This document shows, in pieces, positions 7,317 through 16,980 of a stretch of DNA of 20,370 nucleotides. Source of the DNA: Candidatus Bandiella numerosa (GTDB taxonomy: Bacteria > Pseudomonadota > Alphaproteobacteria > Rickettsiales > Midichloriaceae); contig NZ_JAJBJD010000001.1 in the NCBI RefSeq assembly GCF_021811875.1, forward strand, positions 1-20,370, read 5' to 3'. The translations under genes and the position numbers were made by a program. Under the pieces are notes generated by a model. The model made no database searches and was not told the origin of the DNA. It saw only the letters and a list, made by a program, of their open reading frames with translations. Position 1 is the first letter of the stretch. Every line of letters begins with the position of its first letter.

Positions 7317-10300
7317 GTGTTTAATTACTTAAACTCCCAAACTAATAAAGATTTTGACGCTATTAAAATATCTATAGCAAGCCCTGATCAAATTAGATCA
7401 TGGTCTTATGGGGAAGTTAAAAGGCCGGATACTGTGAATTACAGGACTATAAAACCAGAAAATGGAGGATTGTTTTGTTCAAGAATTTTTGGACCAGTTA
7501 AAGATTATGAGTGCCTGTGTGGTAAATATAAAAGAATGAAATACAGAGGCACCGTTTGTGAAAAATGTGGTGTTGAAGTAACTACATCAAAGGTTAGAAG
7601 AGAGAGAATGGGGCATATTGAGTTAGCAACCCCTATAGTGCATATTTGGTTTTTAAGATCGTTACCATCTAGAATATGTACATTACTTGATATCAGTTTA
7701 AAAAAAATAGAAAAAGTTCTTTATTATGACGCGTATGTTATAAGTGATCCTGGTGTTACTAATTATGAGTATGGTCAATTAATTTCAGAAGAGGATTATT
7801 ATAAGGCAATAGAGCATTATGGAGAGGATAGTTTTGAAGCTGGCATAGGCGCTGAGGTTATAAAAAAGATGCTAAAAAGCATTAATTTAAAAGAAGAAAA
7901 AGCGAAATTAAGAATTGAATTGTCAAAAACGAACTCAGAAACAACCAGAAAAAAAATAGTTAAGAGGCTGAAATTAGTTGAAAATTTTTTAGAATCTGGG
8001 AACAAACTTGAGTGGATGGTTTTAGAGGTTTTGCCGGTAATACCTCCAGATTTAAGGCCTTTAGTTATGCTTGATGGAGGTAGATTTGCCACATCAGATT
8101 TGAATGAATTATACAGAAGGGTGCTTAACAGAAACAACAGATTAAGCAGGTTGCTAGAACTTAAAGCGCCAGATATTATTATTCGCAATGAAAAAAGAAT
8201 GCTTCAGGAATCTGTTGATGCACTATTTGATAATAGTAGAAAAAGCAAAGTAATCAAAGCATCAAATAAGAGACCTCTTAAGTCACTAGCAGATATGCTT
8301 AAGGGTAAACATGGTAGATTCAGACAGAATTTATTAGGAAAAAGGGTTGATTATTCAGGTAGATCTGTAATCGTAGTTGGAGCTGATTTAAAGCTTCATC
8401 AATGTGGATTACCAAAAAGAATGGCTTTAGAATTGATGAAGCCGTTTATATATTCAAAATTAGAGCTTTATGGAATTTCTACAACAATTAAGGCAGCGAA
8501 AAAAATAGTTGAAGAAGAAAGACCTGAGGTTTGGGATATTTTGGATGAAGTTATTAAAGAGCATCCAGTATTTTTGAATAGAGCGCCAACTCTTCACAGA
8601 TTGGGCATACAGGCTTTTGAGCCAATACTCATTGAGGGAAAAGCAATTCAATTACATCCTTTAGTTTGTGCGGCCTTTAACGCTGACTTTGATGGTGACC
8701 AAATGGCTGTTCATGTTCCGCTTTCAATAGAGGCGCAGTTGGAGTCAAGAGTATTAATGATGTCTACTAATAATATTTTAGGATCTGCGAATGGAGAACC
8801 TGTAATCGTTCCGACGCAAGATATAGTTTTAGGTATTTACTATTTATCGTTGCAATTTGAAAATCAAAAAGGTGAAGGCATGTGCTTCGGAAATTTAAGT
8901 GAAGTAGAGCATGCTGTGGACGCTGGGAAATTATCCATTCACGCAAAAATTAGATTTAGAGTCAAATTAAATTCTGAAAATGAGGGAAGGGACTCCGTGA
9001 TAATAGATATTACTCCTGGTAGATTGTTTATTACTGAGTTATTACCTAAGGAATCTCAAATTGGCTATGAGCATGTTAATAAAATCATGACCAAAAAGGA
9101 AATATCAAACTTAATAGATGTTGTTTACAGAAGTTGTGGACAGAAAAAAACTGTGATATTTGCCGATCATTTAATGGGTTTAGGTTTTAAATATGCTTGT
9201 CAATCAGGTATATCAATTGGTAAAGACGATATTGTTGTGCCAGAAAGTAAAAGTTTTCATATTAATAACTCACTTAAGAAGATTAGAGAGTATGAGGAGC
9301 AATATTCTGATGGTCTAATTACGTCTGGCGAAAGATACAACAAAGCTATAGATGAATGGACTAGATGTACTGATGTAATAGCGTCAGATATGATGAAAAA
9401 ATTATTTGATCCTAATGATCCAAGTAATAAATATAATACTTTTGAATCTTTAAACAGCATATATATTATGTCTGATTCCGGAGCTAGAGGGTCACCAGCT
9501 CAAATGAGACAATTAGCTGGAATGAGAGGATTGATGACTAAGCCTTCAGGTGAAATTATCGAGACCCCAATTATATCTAATTTTAAAGAAGGATTGAATG
9601 AATTAGAGTACTTTATTTCTACTCACGGTGCAAGAAAGGGTCTTGCAGATACAGCGCTGAAAACTGCGAATTCTGGTTATTTAACTAGAAAATTGGTAGA
9701 TGTTGCTCAAGATTGTATTGTAATCGAAGATGATTGCGGGACGAAGCATTCTATTTTAGTGAGAGAAAGAATAGAGAATGGAGAGGTGATTATACCTTTA
9801 AGAGAACTTGCGCTAGGTAGAGTATTAGCGGAAGATTTATATGCGCCAGAAAAGAGCTCAATTTTAGTTAAAAAAGGCAAGTTAATTGATGAGAGTGTAA
9901 TGTCTGTTATTGAGCAAAATAATATAGGGGCTCTAAAAATTAGATCCGTATTAACATGCGAAACTAAAAATGGGGTTTGTAGTAGCTGTTATGGAAGAGA
10001 TTTAGCGAGAGGACAAATAGTTAATTTAGGAGAAGCTATTGGAGTAATTGCTGCACAGTCTATAGGAGAACCTGGTACCCAGTTAACTATGAGAACATTC
10101 CACATTGGTGGAGCTGCGCAAAAAATTGCGAGTAAGTCTGATATTATTACTTCCTATTCTGGCTCAATAAAATTTGAAAATTCTACTATTATTCAGAACA
10201 GTACTGGAACTAAAATTAACATGAGTAGAAATTGTGAGCTTGTAATACTTCATGGCAAAAAGGATGAGAAATTCAGGTGCAAAGTGCCTTACGGTGCTAG

Positions 10301-11426
10301 AGTATTATTTGATGATATGGATAAAGTAAGGGCAGGTGATAAAATAGCAGAATGGGATCCATTTACTCTTCCTATTATGACAGAGGTTACTGGATACGTT
10401 TCATTTGTAGATCTACAGGATTCTGTATCTGTAAAAGAGTTTCAAGATGACATAACGGGAATTACTAATAAGGTTGTAATAGATGCTAAGCAAGGTTCCA
10501 AAACCTCAAGTTTACGACCAAGAATTGTTATCAAAGACAGTGAAGGAAATACTATAAAATTGAGTAACGGTTCAGAAGCAAGATATTTCTTACCTGTTAA
10601 TGCAAGCATAAGTGTTTATGATAATCAAAAAGTTGAGGTTGGTGATATATTGGCAAAAATGCCGAAGGAATCGTCAAAAAGTAGAGATATTACCGGTGGT
10701 TTACCAAGGGTGGTAGAGTTATTTGAAGCTCGTCAACCTAAGGAAGTGGCGGTATTAAGTGAGATAGATGGTTATGTTGAGTATGGACAGGACTATAAAT
10801 TTAAGAGACGATTAATAGTCAGATCGAAAGATGGTGAAGTTAAAACAGAATATTTTATTCCTAGGGGTAAGCATATATCTGTAAATGAAGGTGATTACGT
10901 GTTGAAAGGTGAGATGCTACTTGATGGTGATCCATCACCCCATGATATATTGCGTATTCTTGGGAAAGAGGAATTCGCAAATTATATGATTGATGAAGTG
11001 CAGCAGGTTTATAAATTACAAGGCGTAAGAATTAATAATAAGCATATTGAAGTGATATTAAAACAAATGCTTAAAAAAGTGGAAATAACAGATCCAGGTG
11101 AAACAACATTTATTGCTGGAGAACAAGTAGATAACGAGTATTTTGAGCAAATTAATAAAAAAGCTAAAAAAGAGAAATACGCACCTGCTCAGGCTGTAGG
11201 AATTTTACAAGGAATAACAAAATCCTCATTGCAAACTAATTCTTTCTTATCTGCTGCATCATTCCAAGAAACTATAAAAGTGTTAACTGAGGCTGCAGTT
11301 TCTGCTAAATCAGATCATTTAATTGGATTAAAAGAAAATGTAATAGTTGGCAGATTAATTCCTGCAGGTACTGGATTTTATATGAATAGATTAAAGAAAA
11401 AATACAACGACGTTAGCACAAATTAA
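7317..11426 (+). CDS. rpoC: DNA-directed RNA polymerase subunit beta'
   Basis: This is the beta' subunit, 1369 residues. Catalytic Mg is held by NADFDGDQM, with D457, D459 and D461 equivalent to E. coli D460, D462 and D464. The N-terminal zinc ribbon uses C66, C68, C81 and C84. The second zinc site uses C807, C881, C888 and C891, at constant offset from E. coli. The trigger-loop region [16 protein letters not shown] is intact. The GTG start at 7317 follows GAGGTAA (AGGTAA at 7305-7310, 6 bases upstream). No rho-independent terminator is visible between the stop (11424-11426) and the tRNA gene, so readthrough into the tRNA and lptF is possible. Confidence 0.98.
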   Translation: MFNYLNSQTNKDFDAIKISIASPDQIRSWSYGEVKRPDTVNYRTIKPENGGLFCSRIFGPVKDYECLCGKYKRMKYRGTVCEKCGVEVTTSKVRRERMGHIELATPIVHIWFLRSLPSRICTLLDISLKKIEKVLYYDAYVISDPGVTNYEYGQLISEEDYYKAIEHYGEDSFEAGIGAEVIKKMLKSINLKEEKAKLRIELSKTNSETTRKKIVKRLKLVENFLESGNKLEWMVLEVLPVIPPDLRPLVMLDGGRFATSDLNELYRRVLNRNNRLSRLLELKAPDIIIRNEKRMLQESVDALFDNSRKSKVIKASNKRPLKSLADMLKGKHGRFRQNLLGKRVDYSGRSVIVVGADLKLHQCGLPKRMALELMKPFIYSKLELYGISTTIKAAKKIVEEERPEVWDILDEVIKEHPVFLNRAPTLHRLGIQAFEPILIEGKAIQLHPLVCAAFNADFDGDQMAVHVPLSIEAQLESRVLMMSTNNILGSANGEPVIVPTQDIVLGIYYLSLQFENQKGEGMCFGNLSEVEHAVDAGKLSIHAKIRFRVKLNSENEGRDSVIIDITPGRLFITELLPKESQIGYEHVNKIMTKKEISNLIDVVYRSCGQKKTVIFADHLMGLGFKYACQSGISIGKDDIVVPESKSFHINNSLKKIREYEEQYSDGLITSGERYNKAIDEWTRCTDVIASDMMKKLFDPNDPSNKYNTFESLNSIYIMSDSGARGSPAQMRQLAGMRGLMTKPSGEIIETPIISNFKEGLNELEYFISTHGARKGLADTALKTANSGYLTRKLVDVAQDCIVIEDDCGTKHSILVRERIENGEVIIPLRELALGRVLAEDLYAPEKSSILVKKGKLIDESVMSVIEQNNIGALKIRSVLTCETKNGVCSSCYGRDLARGQIVNLGEAIGVIAAQSIGEPGTQLTMRTFHIGGAAQKIASKSDIITSYSGSIKFENSTIIQNSTGTKINMSRNCELVILHGKKDEKFRCKVPYGARVLFDDMDKVRAGDKIAEWDPFTLPIMTEVTGYVSFVDLQDSVSVKEFQDDITGITNKVVIDAKQGSKTSSLRPRIVIKDSEGNTIKLSNGSEARYFLPVNASISVYDNQKVEVGDILAKMPKESSKSRDITGGLPRVVELFEARQPKEVAVLSEIDGYVEYGQDYKFKRRLIVRSKDGEVKTEYFIPRGKHISVNEGDYVLKGEMLLDGDPSPHDILRILGKEEFANYMIDEVQQVYKLQGVRINNKHIEVILKQMLKKVEITDPGETTFIAGEQVDNEYFEQINKKAKKEKYAPAQAVGILQGITKSSLQTNSFLSAASFQETIKVLTEAAVSAKSDHLIGLKENVIVGRLIPAGTGFYMNRLKKKYNDVSTN

Positions 11427-11451
11427 TTTTGGAGTGAAAAATCTTTCCTTG

Positions 11452-11478
11452 TTGACTTTTTGCGATATTGTAACTAAT
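11452..11478 (+). promoter_or_regulatory. Possible promoter for tRNA-Arg and lptF
   Basis: TTGACT at 11452-11457 is a good -35 box, identical to the one before secE. The -10 is weaker: ACTAAT (11473-11478) after 15 bases gives 4/6 matches. It would start transcription a few bases before the tRNA at 11491. Readthrough from rpoC is an alternative source. Confidence 0.3.
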
Positions 11479-11490
11479 TTACGTATAAAT

Positions 11491-11567
11491 GTGTCCTTAG
11501 CTCAGCTGGACAGAGCAACAGCCTTCTAAGCTGTGGGTCGGAGGTTCGAATCCTCCAGGACACACCA
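11491..11567 (+). tRNA. tRNA-Arg (anticodon UCU)
   Basis: This is a complete 77-base cloverleaf. The acceptor stem GTGTCCT (11491-11497) pairs with AGGACAC (11557-11563). The D stem is GCTC/GAGC. The anticodon stem ACAGC/GCTGT encloses loop CTTCTAA with anticodon TCT at 11525-11527. The T stem GGAGG/CCTCC carries loop TTCGAAT. The discriminator is A, and CCA (11565-11567) is encoded. It reads AGA and AGG, the arginine codons that dominate the AT-rich genes here. lptF starts only 15 bases after the CCA, so the two probably share a transcript that is cut to release the tRNA. Confidence 0.97.
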
Positions 11568-11582
11568 TTTGAACATTTTGAT

Positions 11583-12677
11583 ATGTTTCTTTACGAAAAA
11601 AATATATATAAAAATTTATTTTTTCCATTTTTGTTAATAACTTTTGCTATTTGTGGAATAGCATGGATAGTTCAATCAATTAGATATTTAGAAATTATAT
11701 TGAGTCAAGGAGCAAGAATATTAGATTTTATTAGTCTGACAATATGCCTCATTCCATTATTGCTATTTATTATATTGCCGGTATCCTTACTTTTTACTGT
11801 ATTATATGTATATAAAAAATTTTTATACGACAGTGAAATAATAGCTTTATACTCATTGGGCATAACTAGAATTAATGTAGTTAAACCGTTTATGAAATTT
11901 TCTGTTTTGGTTGTAATTATCCACCTATTAATTTCATTTTATATATTGCCCATTAGTTCCAATAAATTTAAGAATTTAAAATTTAGCATTAACCAAAATT
12001 CAATTGTAAACCTCCTACAATTTAATACTTTTATATCAAAGATAGCAGGGTTAACAATATTTATTGAAAAAAAAGAAGGGGATAACTTGCTCAAAAATAT
12101 ATTAGTTAATAATTCTAAGAACACAGATAAGGATATCACCTTTATAGCTAGCTCTGGAAAATTTTATTATGATAAAGCAGTTTATAAACTCATCCTTTAT
12201 GATGGAACGAAGTTGGAATTTCAGAATAATAAACAAAGATACTCTATGATTAAATTCTCTGAATTTACTGTGGATTTAGATCAAGGGGAAAAATCTAATG
12301 GCAAGTTAATTGATGATAGTTATGAACTTACTGTCCCTGAATTGCTCTTTTCCAATAACATTCCTAATAACAGGCTGGAAAAATTCAGGGCCCAAGGTAA
12401 TTTTAGATTGATATGGCCGTTAACCTCAATATCAATTACTATTAGTGCTCTATATTTTTTAACACGAAGAGAAGAAAATAGAATGCAAAATTTTAAATTG
12501 AGTTTTTATACTTTTTTTTCAGTAATATTGATTATAGGCTTTAATTTGTCATTTTATATATTTAATCTAATCAGTTATAAATACTATCTTGTTGTATATA
12601 TGTTTAATATTATACTACCCTTGATTTTATATTATAAATTATATGAGAATAATAAAAAAAAAATTAGCGCTGATTAG
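11583..12677 (+). CDS. lptF: LPS export ABC transporter permease LptF (YjgP/YjgQ family)
   Basis: LptF and LptG are the inner-membrane permeases that, with the LptB ATPase, pull lipopolysaccharide out of the inner membrane. The 364 residues show the family layout: membrane segments at about 11-31, 52-76 and 103-124, a periplasmic beta-jellyroll region at about 125-270, then segments at about 275-293, 307-329 and 334-352. The start MFLYEKNIYKNLFFPFLLIT and the cytoplasmic D-S-E-I-I-A-L-Y-S-L-G-I motif (residues 83-94) favour LptF over LptG. lptG is not adjacent. Presence implies an LPS-type outer membrane. It converges on recR with only 9 bases between stop codons and no visible terminator. 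Confidence 0.85.
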   Translation: MFLYEKNIYKNLFFPFLLITFAICGIAWIVQSIRYLEIILSQGARILDFISLTICLIPLLLFIILPVSLLFTVLYVYKKFLYDSEIIALYSLGITRINVVKPFMKFSVLVVIIHLLISFYILPISSNKFKNLKFSINQNSIVNLLQFNTFISKIAGLTIFIEKKEGDNLLKNILVNNSKNTDKDITFIASSGKFYYDKAVYKLILYDGTKLEFQNNKQRYSMIKFSEFTVDLDQGEKSNGKLIDDSYELTVPELLFSNNIPNNRLEKFRAQGNFRLIWPLTSISITISALYFLTRREENRMQNFKLSFYTFFSVILIIGFNLSFYIFNLISYKYYLVVYMFNIILPLILYYKLYENNKKKISAD

Positions 12678-12686
12678 TGAGGAAAT

Positions 12687-13277
12687 TTAAAATTTATGCC
12701 TGAGTCTTAGAGCTAAAGCCAGTGTTCCCTCATCAATATAATCTAACTCTGTTCCAATAGGTATACCATTTGCCAATCTTGATATTTTGAGATCCATATT
12801 TTCTAATAATTTTGCAATATAGTGGGCTGTTGTTTGTCCCTCAAGTGTCGAATTTGTCGCAATAATTACCTCCTTTATTTGATGATTATCGACTCTTATT
12901 TGAAAATTATTGAAATTTAAATTTTTAGGCCCTACACCCTCGATAGCAGATAATGTTCCACCTAAAACATGGTACATTCCATAATAAATTTTACTTTTTT
13001 CAATTGCCCATAAATCTGATATATTTTCAACTACACATAAAGTAGTTTTATCTCTTTTATTGCTTAAACAAATTTCACATGGGTTTGAGACATCAATGTT
13101 AAAACAAATATTGCAAGTTTGAATTTCTGCGAATGCGTTTTCCAAAAGCTGTGAAAATTTCAGCATATTTTCTTTATTTTGAATTAAATGTAAGGCAATT
13201 CTTTTAGCTGATTTAGGTCCCAAGCCAGGCAATTTAGAAAAAGTCTTTATTAATTGTTCTAAAGAATTTATTTGCAT
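12687..13277 (-). CDS. recR: Recombination mediator protein RecR
   Basis: RecR acts with RecO, and in some bacteria RecF, to load RecA at single-strand gaps. The 196 residues fit the family. In order there are a helix-hairpin-helix LPGLGPKSAKRIALHLI (16-32), a zinc finger with C55, C58, C67 and C70, and a Toprim domain with E84 and the conserved TNSTLEGQTTAHYI segment (141-154). The typical C-terminal RLANGIPIGTELDYIDEGTL (167-186) completes it. The start is ATG on the minus strand at 13277, 9 bases after the SDR stop, so the two genes probably share a transcript. The common partner dnaX-ybaB is not present. Confidence 0.95.
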   Translation of the reverse strand: MQINSLEQLIKTFSKLPGLGPKSAKRIALHLIQNKENMLKFSQLLENAFAEIQTCNICFNIDVSNPCEICLSNKRDKTTLCVVENISDLWAIEKSKIYYGMYHVLGGTLSAIEGVGPKNLNFNNFQIRVDNHQIKEVIIATNSTLEGQTTAHYIAKLLENMDLKISRLANGIPIGTELDYIDEGTLALALRLRHKF

Positions 13278-13286
13278 TTTGCTGAA

Positions 13287-14006
13287 TTAAGGATAATTGA
13301 CATTGTCTAAATGAGCACCACCATCTAATGATATAATTTGGCCAGTAACAGATTTATTTTCTACTATAAAATGAATTGTATTGCAAATTTCTTCAATAGT
13401 ACCACTATGACCAAGAGGGTTATTACAGAAAGTTTTTTGAAAATTTTCCTCACTTTGGTTGTAATTTTTCATTATTTGTCCAAGTGCTATGCCATTAACT
13501 CTAGCCTTAGGAGCGTAGATTTTTGCTGATAACCTTGTGAAATCAGCAAGCATCCGTTTACTAAAATAGTATGAAGTAAAATTTTTAGGCAATTTATAAA
13601 TAATGCTATCTAGTATATTTATAATATTAATCTGATTATCGAAGATATTCGTATCTAAAATTGTTTTAATAATTAATGATGGAGCTATGAAATTAATTTT
13701 CATTGTGGTAATAAAATTTTCTTGATTTAAGTCATGTAAAGAATCCATTTCAAAAATTGATGCATTATTGATAATTAATCCTATAGAAAGTCCTTGCTTA
13801 AATAAATTATGAACTTGATTTTTAGAAAAATCATTTTGGTATAAAATGCATTTTCTTCCTAATAAAATTATGGATTCTTGCAATTTAAAAGCTTCATTAT
13901 ATGAGCTGTTATAGTGAATTATAATATCCCAGCCGTTCTTTGCTAAAAAAATTGCTATATTTCTTCCAATTCTTTTGGCTGATCCTGTGATTAGTGCGTA
14001 AGGCAA
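13287..14006 (-). CDS. SDR-family NAD(P)-dependent reductase, PTR1/FolM (pteridine reductase)-like
   Basis: This 239-residue short-chain dehydrogenase/reductase has a Rossmann fold. The nucleotide loop is TGSAKRIG (residues 7-14), which fits the TGx3RxG pattern of pteridine reductases. NNAS is at 80-83. The active site is D133, Y146 and K150. Spacings of 13 and 4 match Leishmania PTR1 Asp181-Tyr194-Lys198, where Asp replaces the usual SDR Ser. The C-terminus has TGQIISLDGG (221-230). The likely substrates are therefore dihydropterins or dihydrofolate with NADPH, though this is inference; another carbonyl substrate cannot be excluded. It lies upstream of recR and diverges from the Kef antiporter gene. 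Confidence 0.8.
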   Translation of the reverse strand: MPYALITGSAKRIGRNIAIFLAKNGWDIIIHYNSSYNEAFKLQESIILLGRKCILYQNDFSKNQVHNLFKQGLSIGLIINNASIFEMDSLHDLNQENFITTMKINFIAPSLIIKTILDTNIFDNQINIINILDSIIYKLPKNFTSYYFSKRMLADFTRLSAKIYAPKARVNGIALGQIMKNYNQSEENFQKTFCNNPLGHSGTIEEICNTIHFIVENKSVTGQIISLDGGAHLDNVNYP

Positions 14007-14021
14007 TTGCTTATATGTTAA

Positions 14022-14062
14022 GTTAATGCTAACATGTTTACATAAACTTTATATTGTATAAT
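14022..14062. promoter_or_regulatory. Divergent control region between the SDR-recR pair and the antiporter cluster
   Basis: The 82-base gap (14007-14088) holds two inverted repeats: GTTA-ATGC-TAAC (14022-14033) and GTTTA-CA-TAAAC (14036-14047), with centres 14 bp apart. A perfect -10 box TATAAT lies at 14057-14062, reading right. TTTACA at 14037-14042 is only 14 bases upstream of it, shorter than ideal for a -35. No clear minus-strand promoter stands out from the AT-rich background. The dyads could be an operator or chance in AT-rich DNA. Confidence 0.35.
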
Positions 14063-14088
14063 GAAAATTTAAATTATTAAACATTTTA

Positions 14089-15792
14089 ATGAATGAAGTA
14101 GATTTTTTACCAAGCGTTTTGATTCTTTTAGCATCGTCGATTGTAGTGGTAGTTTTGTTACACAAGCTCAAAACTAGTCCAGTATTAGGATATCTAGTTG
14201 CTGGTGCAATAATCAATGCATATGGATTAATAAAGGAGCCAGAATATGCACATTCCTTAGCGGAATTTGGAATTGTATTTCTTTTGTTTATAATCGGTCT
14301 AGAACTTTCATTTGATAGGCTTATAAAAATGCGACTCCATGTTTTTGGTTTTGGAGGTCTTCAAGTTATCCTGACATCGTCTGCAATAGCGTTTGTATTG
14401 CATAAATTTTTTAATTTTTCGACATCAATATCTGTAGTAATTGGAGGTGCCTTAGCATTGTCTTCTACTGCAATAGTATTGCAGGTTATTTCTGAAGCAG
14501 GTAGGCAATCGAGCCAAGTCGGAAGGCTATCATTATCAGTACTGCTTATGCAAGATTTAGCAGTAGTACCGTTGCTTGCAGTTATGCCATTACTTGCAGA
14601 TAAAAATGAGCATATTATGCAAGTAATAGGCATATCTGGGTTAAAAGCACTAGGGGTTATAGCTATGATAACCATATTTGGAAGATTATTTTTAAGGCCA
14701 TTTTTCTCATTAGTTGCATCCGTAAAAACTGATGAAGTATACGTGACTACAGCATTATTAATTGTTTTAGGGGCTGCTCATATCACAAGTATGCTAGGCT
14801 TATCATCTGCAATGGGTGCATTTATAGCAGGCATATTAATAGCTGAAACAGAATACAGAAATCAAATAGAAGATAGTATACATCCATTTCAAGGGTTATT
14901 TTTGGGACTATTTTTTTTAAGTGTTGGTATGTCAATAGATGTGGAATTTATAAAAGAAAAATATAAGGCTGTGTTACTCGCTGCATTTGCCTTAATACTT
15001 ATCAAAGCAACAATAATATTCATTCTTTGTAAATTATTTAGATTGAGGTGGGGCGCTACAATTCATTCAGCTTTATTATTATCTCAGGGTAGTGAATTTG
15101 CATTTATATTGTTTAATCTAGCTGCTAGCAAGGGTATCATTGATTCCAAAACGTCTGAGTTTATGCTAATGGCGGTAGCTGTGTCAATGGGGATAACACC
15201 TTTACTTGCAATGGTAGGCTCTAAAATTGAAGATAGACTCGATTTAGAAGAAGAACTTGACAGTAACCAGGAATTTAAGGGAATTAGTGATTTAAGTGAT
15301 CATGTAATAATTGCTGGATTTGGAAGAGTAGGTAGAATAGTAGCTTATATGCTCAATAGAGAACAAATGAATTACATAGCAGTAGAAAGTAATGCCAGAA
15401 TTGTTAAAAAAGCTAAACAGCAGGGGTTTCCTGTGTTTCAAGGTGAAGTAAGTGACACTAACACTTTGCAGGCGTTGGGTATAAAAAGAGCTAAGGCAAT
15501 GATTTTAACTATGAGTGATAGAGTGACACTGAGAAAAACTACTAAAAAAGTAACTGTAGACTACAAAGACGTTAGAATAATTTCAAGAGCAGAAGATTAT
15601 AAGCATAGTAAAGATATAAGAAAATTAGGAGCGGAAAGTGCAATTCCAGAAAGAATTGAAGTTGGTCTACAGTTAGGAGGGGTTGCTCTGGAAAATTTAG
15701 ATTCTGTAAAGCATAATATTCTTGCTATAAAAGAGGAAATAAGAAAGAATAATTATTCAAAAATAGAGGAAAATGAATTATTTAAGTGCTAA
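14089..15792 (+). CDS. kefB: Kef-type K+/H+ antiporter (CPA2 family) with RCK domain
   Basis: This 567-residue inner-membrane cation:proton antiporter has about a dozen membrane helices (1-380). The ion-path aspartate is in MQDLAVVP (D156). A cytosolic RCK/KTN domain begins near 402 with the nucleotide-binding GFGRVG (410-415). The cytoplasmic loop before FFLSVGMSID reads NQIEDSIHP (258-266) where E. coli KefC has HALESDIEP, so the protein is close to glutathione-gated KefB/KefC; the KefC D264 position is Ser. The RCK end retains PERIEVGLQLG, like PERETFEGAL in KefC. Whether it is glutathione-gated is not shown, and no KefF/KefG ancillary gene is adjacent. The gene opens a four-gene rightward run. 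Confidence 0.85.
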   Translation: MNEVDFLPSVLILLASSIVVVVLLHKLKTSPVLGYLVAGAIINAYGLIKEPEYAHSLAEFGIVFLLFIIGLELSFDRLIKMRLHVFGFGGLQVILTSSAIAFVLHKFFNFSTSISVVIGGALALSSTAIVLQVISEAGRQSSQVGRLSLSVLLMQDLAVVPLLAVMPLLADKNEHIMQVIGISGLKALGVIAMITIFGRLFLRPFFSLVASVKTDEVYVTTALLIVLGAAHITSMLGLSSAMGAFIAGILIAETEYRNQIEDSIHPFQGLFLGLFFLSVGMSIDVEFIKEKYKAVLLAAFALILIKATIIFILCKLFRLRWGATIHSALLLSQGSEFAFILFNLAASKGIIDSKTSEFMLMAVAVSMGITPLLAMVGSKIEDRLDLEEELDSNQEFKGISDLSDHVIIAGFGRVGRIVAYMLNREQMNYIAVESNARIVKKAKQQGFPVFQGEVSDTNTLQALGIKRAKAMILTMSDRVTLRKTTKKVTVDYKDVRIISRAEDYKHSKDIRKLGAESAIPERIEVGLQLGGVALENLDSVKHNILAIKEEIRKNNYSKIEENELFKC

Positions 15793-15810
15793 CTTAATTT
15801 TGATAGCTAA

Positions 15811-16977
15811 ATGATTCCACAGAGATTGGTAAATTTTGCATTGTTATGCCATCAAGCCTTTAGTAAAGGTCTTTTGCTTTTCAGTTGCACGGTGCTGGCT
15901 ATCATTATTGCCAACACAAAATTTGCCTCTTTATATCATCGCTTTATTGAGCAGAATTTTCAAATATCACTAGGATCGAGTTCTTTTTCACTATCAATTC
16001 ACGCATGGATAAATGAATTTCTTATGGCGCTCTTCTTTTTGGTGGTTGGAATGGAGATTAAGAGAGAGATGATTGATGGTCATTTAAAAAGTAAATCTCA
16101 AAGAATCTTACCAATTGTGGCAGCTTGTTTTGGAGTGATATTTCCGGTGTTGATTTATATAGCTTTCAATTACCATGATGAAATTGCCATGCAAGCCTGG
16201 GCAATCCCAGCAGCAACAGACATAGCTTTCGCACTTGGTGTTTTTGCAGTTTTTGGCAGAAAATTACCACTTGCCCTGAGAGTATTCCTGACAGCACTTG
16301 CCATAATTGACGACTTAATCGCGGTTATTATAATAGCCTTATTTTATAGTGGTACTTTATATCTAAGTTATTTTATTCCAATTACTCTATGTTGCTTACT
16401 TCTGTATTTACTAAATAGGGCAAAAATTTCTGCGCTGGAACCTTACTTAATAATTGGAATATTCATGTGGTATTTCTTTTTTAAATCTGGAATTCACTCT
16501 ACAATTTCTGGCGTTATACTCGGCATGTTTATTCCAGTAAAAGTATCAAATAATAACTTTCCACTAAAAAGGCTTGAGAAAGTATTAGCTCCATATGTTG
16601 AGTATTTAATTTTGCCTTTGTTTGCATTTTCTAATAGCGGCATTTGTTTTGGCTCAATTAATTTAGCTTCTTTGCATCATTCGGTTGTTATGGGAATTGT
16701 ATTGGGATTACTGGTAGGTAAGACATTTGGAATTTCATTGGCGGTACATATTTTAAAAGCTTTAAAGATTATTATATTGCCAGAAAACGTACAAATGAAA
16801 CATTATTATTACATATCAGTGCTTTGTGGTATAGGATTTACAATGAGCCTATTTATTGCATTAATTGCTTTTGAAAATAATTTAATATACTTGGAATTAG
16901 CAAAGATAGGTATAATACTAGGATCGTTGATTTCAACAATAGCGGTGGTAGTGCTAATGAAAATTTTTAAGGAGTGA
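15811..16977 (+). CDS. nhaA: Na+/H+ antiporter NhaA
   Basis: NhaA exchanges two external protons for one internal Na+ and supports sodium and pH homeostasis at the inner membrane. The 388 residues equal the E. coli length, and key residues align at a constant +4: D137 (D133), D167-D168 (D163-D164, Na+ binding), H229 (H225, pH sensor region) and K304 (K300). ATDIAFALG and LAIIDDLIAV surround the two aspartate sites. The pH-sensor helix MEIKREM (81-87) is present. It starts with ATG 18 bases after the Kef gene and overlaps the ribosome-binding site of the next gene, so the run is probably co-transcribed. Everything needed for activity appears intact. Confidence 0.95.
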   Translation: MIPQRLVNFALLCHQAFSKGLLLFSCTVLAIIIANTKFASLYHRFIEQNFQISLGSSSFSLSIHAWINEFLMALFFLVVGMEIKREMIDGHLKSKSQRILPIVAACFGVIFPVLIYIAFNYHDEIAMQAWAIPAATDIAFALGVFAVFGRKLPLALRVFLTALAIIDDLIAVIIIALFYSGTLYLSYFIPITLCCLLLYLLNRAKISALEPYLIIGIFMWYFFFKSGIHSTISGVILGMFIPVKVSNNNFPLKRLEKVLAPYVEYLILPLFAFSNSGICFGSINLASLHHSVVMGIVLGLLVGKTFGISLAVHILKALKIIILPENVQMKHYYYISVLCGIGFTMSLFIALIAFENNLIYLELAKIGIILGSLISTIAVVVLMKIFKE

Positions 16978-16980
16978 TGG

